NCBI GenBank assembly: GCA_021234535.1
Contig: CM037837.1
Span: 9,047,218-9,111,217, forward strand
DNA from: Stichopus chloronotus
Taxonomy: Eukaryota; Echinodermata; Holothuroidea; Aspidochirotida; Stichopodidae
Direction of reading: 5' to 3'
DNA: 64,000 nucleotides
The position numbers and the translations under genes are program-made. Below, one piece after another: positions 61,101 through 64,000 of the stretch (position 1 is its first letter; each line of letters begins with the position of its first letter). The notes under the pieces are model-generated. The model made no database searches. It saw only the letters and a list, made by a program, of their open reading frames with translations, and was not told where the DNA came from.

Positions 61101-62954
61101 CGACAGACAGTCAGGTGAAGTGACTAATCATTTGAAGAACTGCTCCTACATATCCTTTACAAAAAAGAAAAAACACAAGATAACACATGTGAGATGCATA
61201 AATTTGGTACCGACATTATTAATGTTCAGTTCTCTACCTCCATTTGTCCTTCGAGACCTTTGACAAAATTGTAGAGATTCACTCTTCCAGGTCTTGTCAA
61301 GTCTCCATTTGACCTTTTAAGAATCTCAGAAATCTTAGCCTGCAGAGAAAAATAAATGTGAAACAACATTTTCCAAGGACTCTGTAAAAACAACCGCTGA
61401 GAAAAGGAAAAGACTGAGCACTTCTTTCTAAATAAAGGATGATTGAGTATGAAAAGAAAATCCTAATCCTGGGCAAAACATAACATCTGAGTGGAAATAA
61501 AAATTGAGCAAATAAGCAATATTTTGTCAACTTGAAACTGCAGTATAAACCCACTTTAGCTGAATGAAATGGATGGGCTTCATTGGGCATAAACTGGTGT
61601 AGGCATAGCAATACCAGAATGAAAATATGCCAAGCAGTCACAGTGAAAGCACACATAATCACACAATAATACGTGAAAAAAAAAGCCCAGCTTCAGCTCC
61701 AATACACAGAAGAACAGTAATTAGTACCCAATATGCTTCAGTGTGTGCTTCAGTGTAGTTTACATACTAAATGTTTATCACACGGTTTTGGACATGTTCA
61801 GTTGAACATTGTAAGAGTGAGGCGAATTAAGACTTTGATGTGCTGTAATAATTGCAATTTTGCAAACTTTCAAATGTACAATGAGTTTCCCCTCCAGAAA
61901 AAGTTCTCTAACAGTATACTTCGCTCTCCATGCAGTACTTTGACTCCATTAGCATTGATGCAGGTAGGCCTACATGTACAGTATATCTACTGTATGTGCA
62001 TATTTGCAACATCAGTTGTCAGCTAAACACCCTATCACAATGCAATACAATCTGACAGTGTATGAAAGAATCAGTACATAATGTTCAGTAAAAACTTACA
62101 ATTTCAAAAACCATTATGCAGAAATGCGTTGTGGTTTCGATGATCCAATTAAGAGATTTTTTTCTGAATCAGATATAATAGCATTAGTATGTGTCACATT
62201 AAGCTACGTATAAGAAATATGAGATCTGCACAAGCTTCCTTTCTTGAGTTTCTTAAGAACATATCTACATGTTCATAATTTGACCCTTGTTGACATTGAA
62301 TGACCTTTTACCTCCATTAAAGACCAAGTGGTTCTTATGCCCAATGAGATACAACTGCGTATTGAATATGACATCTGTCCAAGCGTCTCTTCTTGAGATA
62401 AGAGGTTTACAAGAATTCCATATTGTGACCTTGTTGACTGCAAATGACCTTTGACCTTCATCAAAGACAATGAAATTTTATACACTCAATGAGGTACACC
62501 TACAGTGCAATCTAGGAATGAACAGTACCCGCACATGTATGTCTGTGTAAACAGTGTCAATTTCTCCAAGATCTTTAAATGAGAATAAGTTTTAAACAAA
62601 TGCCTCTTAATGTGTTCAGTTTCATGGGTGTGTTCTACATTTGAGTAAATGTTACATTAACGTCCATCCCCGATTCTACTCACCGCAACGTTCCTTTGCC
62701 CCTATAGCAGTACTCATAACAGCATTAACTTGAAATTTCATGAAATCACTGCTTACTGCATTAATTACACATTCCATCTGGTCAGTTGTCATACAGACAC
62801 GTTTGCTTTACACACAATGTCTATGTCAATTGTTGTCAACCACACACAGTCCTCTCAACTAAGAAAAATAGCTACAGCAATAAAAATGCTGAAGTTAAAT
62901 GGCTTTACCTCGGCTAAAGTAAATTTTACCACAGCATCTTTAACAAGGATTATT
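37442..62954 (-). CDS. PRODH2: Hydroxyproline dehydrogenase (mitochondrial PRODH family), 5'-partial gene
   Basis: Flavoenzyme that oxidises trans-4-hydroxy-L-proline to pyrroline-3-hydroxy-5-carboxylate in mitochondria. Secure exons: 61339-61238, 59095-59021, 55574-55428, 54655-54526, 54010-53860, 52813-52725, 37602-37442; a tentative one is 62954-62909. All join in phase and give about 284 C-terminal residues of a family usually 460-540 long; the N-terminus lies beyond 64,000. Motifs in order: VLVDAEK, WNTYQCYLK, FGVKLVRGAYMDGER, YEATN, THNEES, FGQLYGMCDHVSYALG, QAGYLVYKS, YLSRRAQEN. In PRODH proteins the paired Arg of RRAQEN bind the substrate carboxylate. The residue 15 positions before the first Arg is Ser, as in HYPDH, where proline dehydrogenases have Tyr. 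The final intron is 15.1 kb and hosts a nested gene. A divergent PRODH1 is the alternative; GMCDHVS and VYKS favour PRODH2. Confidence 0.86.
37980..38200 (-). mobile_element. DR1-array repeat element, copy 6 (inverted, partial)
   Basis: The only clear copy on the opposite strand. It contains CATGTAAACATGGTACCTC and AAAGGTCACTTGGGGTTAAC, the reverse of the usual unit. Degenerate half-sites only. Confidence 0.5.
39370..40340 (+). mobile_element. DR1-array repeat element, copy 7 (longest array)
   Basis: Left end CTTTGTGATTCCTTACAAAT near 39,393; five units spaced about 140-160 bp; right end GCCTTCGGCAAGGATTAAA at 40,319. Exact DR4+DR1 triple at 40009-40031. Confidence 0.65.
40430..40890 (+). 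mobile_element. DR1-array repeat element, copy 8 (degenerate)
   Basis: Three decayed units (CCAAATGACCTTTCACC, CAGATGACCTTTGGTCTCC) directly after copy 7, ending in a weak CA-rich tail. No exact DR1. Confidence 0.45.
41100..41320 (+). repeat. Dispersed repeat with TTTCTTTTGTTAGGCCT, copy 1
   Basis: The ordered motifs TTTCTTTTGTTAGGCCT, ACATGCTTCCA, AGTCCCTCCCTC and ATTCGGCTTA recur in the same order at 59,650-59,930, diverged. Likely an unclassified mobile element. Confidence 0.45.
41341..41388 (+). other. G-quadruplex-prone tract
   Basis: At least six runs of three or more G separated by 1-6 bases (GGGAAGGGGAGGGG, then GTGGGTTGGGGGG and more). Plus strand, so on the non-template strand relative to PRODH2 transcription it reads C-rich. 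Confidence 0.5.
42084..42190 (-). pseudogene. Possible orphan terminal exon with acidic tail
   Basis: On the minus strand a TTTCACAG acceptor at 42191 is followed by 35 codons ending in TGA. They encode an acidic tail (YFDLNFDSDGDAETEEEGEF, then a Met/Glu-rich end). Codon use and the long acidic run look protein-coding, but I recognise no family. Its entry phase is compatible with the PRODH2 exon at 52,725, so it could be an alternative last exon; a decayed exon or chance is equally possible. Confidence 0.25.
43434..44659 (-). CDS. Secreted aerolysin-like protein, intronless, reading frame broken
   Basis: Single-exon gene nested in the last PRODH2 intron on the same strand. The chosen Met at 44659 begins a clear signal peptide (MNPVIVASLILAAFAVATVNAG); the frame opens 26 codons earlier, but that extension is charged and unlike a secretory start. 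The first 250 or so residues have a Cys- and aromatic-rich N-terminal part with repeated Tyr/Trp beta-strand patterns and no recognised enzyme motif. The last third (43,434 to about 43,920) is rich in alternating Ser/Thr/Glu strands with a proline-containing turn, as in the ETX/MTX2-aerolysin fold. That end is spread over overlapping reading frames: the main frame runs to 43,742, a second spans 43,920-43,678, and a third runs from 43,808 to the stop at 43,434. One or two small indels, real or from assembly, must lie between 43,940 and 43,740. The spans are too short for introns. The fold is inferred by eye only; it could be another beta-rich secreted protein. Confidence 0.55.
44787..44795 (-). 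promoter_or_regulatory. TATA-like box of the nested intronless gene
   Basis: The minus strand reads TTATTTAAG here, about 130 bp before the chosen ATG at 44659. That would put the transcription start near 44,760 with a leader of about 100 nt. It suggests the nested gene has its own promoter rather than being a bare retrocopy. One weak motif only. Confidence 0.3.
45720..45990 (+). repeat. AT-rich degenerate tandem repeat, AAGTCAAAATTT type
   Basis: About nine diverged 25-35 bp units with AAGT(C/T)(A/G)AAAT followed by T-rich runs, beginning about 1 kb upstream of the nested gene's start codon. Confidence 0.5.
46230..46412 (+). pseudogene. Coding-like open stretch ending at a GTAAGC donor
   Basis: Sixty-one open codons on the plus strand, opposite to PRODH2, in its last intron. 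The end reads RDEMRKPDEPSNWPDLKDAF and continues as an amphipathic helix, then GTAAGC. The composition looks like real protein. No clear acceptor is seen (a pyrimidine-rich stretch lies at 46,180-46,202), and the next candidate exon (46,541-46,600) does not continue the frame. Probably a remnant of a transposon or lost gene; no family recognised. Confidence 0.25.
48700..48850. mobile_element. Dispersed GATGC(G/A)CCGGAT repeat, copy 2
   Basis: GGATGCACCAGATC, ACCGGATTTGGCTAGATC, then AGATTTTTACAGCACTTTTA, matching the 24,560 copy in order. Confidence 0.4.
49370..49740 (+). mobile_element. DR1-array repeat element, copy 9 (degenerate)
   Basis: Three decayed units (AAAATGACCTTTCACCTC; TCAAATGACTTTTGATC; TCAAATGACCTTTGACATT). 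It is followed at 49,790 by a right-end fragment of the TTAA-type element. Confidence 0.5.
49790..49855 (+). mobile_element. Right-end fragment of the TTAA-type element
   Basis: ACTGATAGAATGGTGAGGAA through CTGGAGAATTTCTTTAA parallels 7,937-8,002 (ACTGATAGAACAGTAAAGAA ... GTGGAGAATTCCTTTAA), showing that the element family has more than one copy. Confidence 0.5.
52302..52415 (-). pseudogene. Coding-like C-terminal fragment downstream of a PRODH2 exon
   Basis: Thirty-seven open codons and a stop on the minus strand, about 310 bp past the PRODH2 exon at 52,725. It reads ALYLEFGRVNITSTSFPEPD and then a Thr/Ala/Pro-rich end with CKNSS. The preceding codon is a stop and the PRODH2 phase would not read this frame, so a simple alternative exon does not work. 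Unidentified; may be chance. Confidence 0.15.
52725..52813 (-). CDS. PRODH2: PRODH2 penultimate exon
   Basis: 89 nt, phase 2 to 1. It encodes MKHLNLPCHYDKVTFGQLYG, then MCDHVSYALG. FGQL(L/Y)GMCDH is the family block before the last barrel strand. The donor GTAAGT opens a 15.1 kb intron down to 37,603. Confidence 0.92.
52941..52966 (+). other. G-quadruplex-prone tract near a PRODH2 exon
   Basis: GGAGGGTGGGGGGAGGGG, then TGATGGGGG: four G-runs with loops of 1-4. It lies about 130 bp upstream, in transcript order, of the exon at 52,813, close enough to influence transcription or splicing if it forms. Confidence 0.45.
53860..54010 (-). CDS. PRODH2: PRODH2 exon with YEATN and THNEES
   Basis: 151 nt, phase 1 to 2. 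It encodes INDSYEATNVVYDSM, then FIIATHNEESIHRAV. YEATN and (A/T)(S/T)HNE(E/D)S are conserved in animal PRODH enzymes; HNEES rather than HNEDT is closer to PRODH2. The donor is GTGAGT. Confidence 0.93.
54526..54655 (-). CDS. PRODH2: PRODH2 exon with KLVRGAY
   Basis: 130 nt, phase 0 to 1. It encodes VCFGVKLVRGAYMDGERQTA. K-L-V-R-G-A-Y is the strongest family signature, and its Arg contacts the flavin. The donor GTATGT splits the Ile codon of E-E-I-P. Confidence 0.93.
55428..55574 (-). CDS. PRODH2: PRODH2 exon with VDAE and NTYQCYLK
   Basis: 147 nt, phase 0 to 0. It encodes NLHVLVDAEKVNINPSLDL, then LIWNTYQCYLK. VDAE and NTYQCYLK are near-invariant PRODH barrel strands that contact FAD. The intron before it contains the large TG-rich minisatellite. 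Confidence 0.92.
57240..58400 (+). repeat. 57 bp minisatellite invaded by a (TG)n / TGTGTGGG expansion
   Basis: The outer units, roughly every 57 bp, carry TGTGTGTGCATGATTCTCAC and TCTATAAGCTTCTCACCTTG (57,240-57,535 and 58,170-58,400). Between them, 57,538-57,622 is pure TG, 57,624-57,724 is about 12 copies of the 8 bp TGTGTGGG, and the rest to 58,170 is a mixture. It lies in the PRODH2 intron 55,575-59,020. Long frames on both strands are artefacts. Confidence 0.8.
59021..59095 (-). CDS. PRODH2: PRODH2 exon
   Basis: 75 nt, phase 0 to 0. It encodes NIPELSEDEMGHFRR, then AMLRLNQIAQ. In the family this is the helix before the VDAE strand, equivalent to the LSxEE...RL segment. Acceptor TGTTTCAG, donor GTTAGT. 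Confidence 0.85.
59650..59930 (+). repeat. Dispersed repeat with TTTCTTTTGTTAGGCCT, copy 2
   Basis: Same ordered motifs as at 41,100-41,320: TTTCTTTTGTTAGGCCTA, ACATGCTTCCACAATA, AGTCACTCCCTCCACATC and ATTTGGCTTA. Confidence 0.45.
61238..61339 (-). CDS. PRODH2: PRODH2 exon
   Basis: 102 nt, phase 0 to 0, with a good acceptor (TTTTTCTCTGCAG) and a GTAGAG donor. It encodes AKISEILKRSNGDL, then NLYNFVKGLEGQME. This is the poorly conserved linker between the first barrel strands of the family, so the assignment rests on phase, spacing and the downstream exons. Confidence 0.8.
62215..62510 (+). mobile_element. DR1-array repeat element, copy 10 (TGTTGAC subtype)
   Basis: Two units like those of copy 3, with TTTCTTGAG and GTTTACAAG motifs. 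Exact DR1 at 62445-62457. It lies between the tentative and first secure PRODH2 exons. Confidence 0.55.
62909..62954 (-). CDS. PRODH2: PRODH2 tentative upstream exon
   Basis: An open stretch ends DAVVKFTLAE directly before a GTAAAG donor at 62908. The K-(F/L/V)-T pattern resembles the family's IKLTALG strand, and the phase matches the next exon (AKISEIL). The 5' boundary is unsure: TTTAAG at 62955 is one acceptor, another lies 17 bases inside. No pyrimidine-rich tract clearly decides between them. Confidence 0.4.
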
Positions 62955-64000
62955 CTTAAATATCACCATCATCAAATGGCAGGAAAGTATCCACTTTATC
63001 ACTTTCACTCTGTCATCGATTAAGATATGATACATTCTGTAACAACCCTGACAAGTATGCATTGGTTTTCTTTTTAACAAAATAGTGAAGATTCCAGATC
63101 CAAATGACAATATGCAACCAATTACTTGAACAAATTAAGTGGTCAATGCCAAACACATGGGAGGGGGGGTGAGGATTATGGAAGATATTAGGTCATCTAA
63201 AGTAGAAGATTTAAGAGTGCCGGTGAATTCTTTTACCCATCCCCTGTAGCTATCAGCCAATATGATTGAGCTTGGTCTCAAATGCATTGAGTTGGAGTTA
63301 TGAAATTGTGTTGGTTTGTCGCAACACAGTTATATATGGTGAAAAATTCTCCACACTTTATGTTGAATGTACAAAAGGTTTAGTGTAAAATATGCCATCC
63401 TGTTCCTGATGACCCAACATAAGCTTATCAATATATTAGACAACAGTTTGGATCAAAATTTACTTGAAAATCTTAGTCTAAGGCACAACAGTTGGAAATA
63501 CATGTGTTTGTTAGGCTCTATCACAGTATGCAGGGTTATACGTGAGGCTACAGCGAAAGCTCCACGTCACTCTGGACGAAAATATCTCGAAGGAGGAAAC
63601 CTTTGAATTAAAGTTTGTGAAAATAATGCACATTGCTAGTTTGGGGTCTTTTGCACACGTATGTCATGTAAATGCTTTCGGCAGTCTGGACCGATTGAGG
63701 AAATTTTTTTATACTTTCGACCTTCCATCCTGCTTTCGTGAACAAGTGATAGTAACTGCAGAAGTACAGTACCATACAAAATGTACACAGACAACAATAC
63801 AACTTGTGAGATCCAACGATGGTTTTTTTTACTGAAATCTCTTACTTTAAAGAGTCTAATACCTAAACAACATTGTCGCTGTTTGCATCAAAAGAAAGTT
63901 GTTTTTGGAATAAATGTTTGTTAGGCATATGTTCCGGCCATGATGCTTCGGTTTAATGCTGTGGCATGCATACATAGTGTACACTGTGTGTTGGTGGAGC
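62955..64000. other. Upstream PRODH2 intron, no secure exon
   Basis: Expected to lie inside the PRODH2 gene because about 150 or more N-terminal residues are still missing. Minus-strand frames (such as 63,608-63,802) do not match the family. A GTTAGGC motif related to the 41.1/59.6 kb repeat occurs near 63,507. Confidence 0.5.

Noticed and set aside
37442..62954. PRODH1 (proline dehydrogenase) as the identity
   Set aside because: GMCDHVSxALG, QAGYxVYKS with Ser at the specificity position, and HNEES fit PRODH2 better; PRODH1 has GMCDQIS and VYKY.
1..64000. CRISPR arrays, bacterial operons, rRNA or tRNA genes
   Set aside because: Tandem repeats here are diverged satellites without unique spacers; genes have spliceosomal introns; no tRNA- or rRNA-like blocks were recognised by eye, although a covariance-model search was not possible.

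Overview
This is a 64 kb piece of an animal nuclear genome, probably a marine invertebrate and possibly a deuterostome such as an echinoderm. The evidence is long introns with GT/AG boundaries, low gene density, AT-rich sequence, many short TIR elements, microsatellites, and proteins that read most like animal PIPOX and PRODH2. The exact taxon cannot be fixed from the sequence alone. No prokaryotic gene structure, CRISPR array, rRNA or tRNA was recognised.

Three genes can be supported, all on the minus strand. (1) A complete peroxisomal sarcosine/L-pipecolate oxidase gene (PIPOX) occupies 17,506 down to 4,178. Its eight coding exons join in phase to 380 codons, and it has a GxGxxG flavin motif and the cysteine that carries FAD covalently in this family. 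(2) The 3' part of a hydroxyproline dehydrogenase gene (PRODH2/HYPDH) runs from the right edge down to 37,442. Seven exons are secure and one more is tentative; the 5' end lies outside the window. It has Ser at the position where proline dehydrogenases have a substrate-packing Tyr. (3) Inside the last, 15 kb intron of PRODH2 lies a small intronless gene on the same strand (44,659 to 43,434). It encodes a secreted protein with an aerolysin-like C-terminal half. Its reading frame is broken near the 3' end, so it is either a pseudogene or carries sequence errors.

Region by region: 1-4,177 is downstream of PIPOX with no recognised gene. 4,178-17,530 is PIPOX, with introns full of MITE-like elements, including an 828 bp TTAA-flanked element. 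17,531-37,441 is the gap between the two enzyme genes, made mostly of repeats; a candidate non-coding first exon of PIPOX lies at about 24.2 kb. 37,442-62,954 is PRODH2 with the nested gene, and a (TG)n/TGTGTGGG block at 57.5-58.2 kb that grew inside an older 57 bp minisatellite. 62,955-64,000 is further upstream sequence with no secure exon.

The most interesting non-coding feature is a repeat family present in about eleven copies. Its 125-160 bp internal units carry tandem AGGTCA nuclear-receptor half-sites (a DR4 next to a DR1). Nine exact DR1 sites occur in the window, all within this family. Fuller copies start with GATTCCTTGCC and end with the inverted GGCAAGGAATC, which suggests a non-autonomous transposon carrying variable arrays of receptor sites. 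The two enzyme genes it surrounds both oxidise cyclic or N-methyl imino acids (pipecolate/sarcosine and hydroxyproline). That makes a shared metabolic locus, perhaps with shared receptor control, a testable idea but not a demonstrated one.
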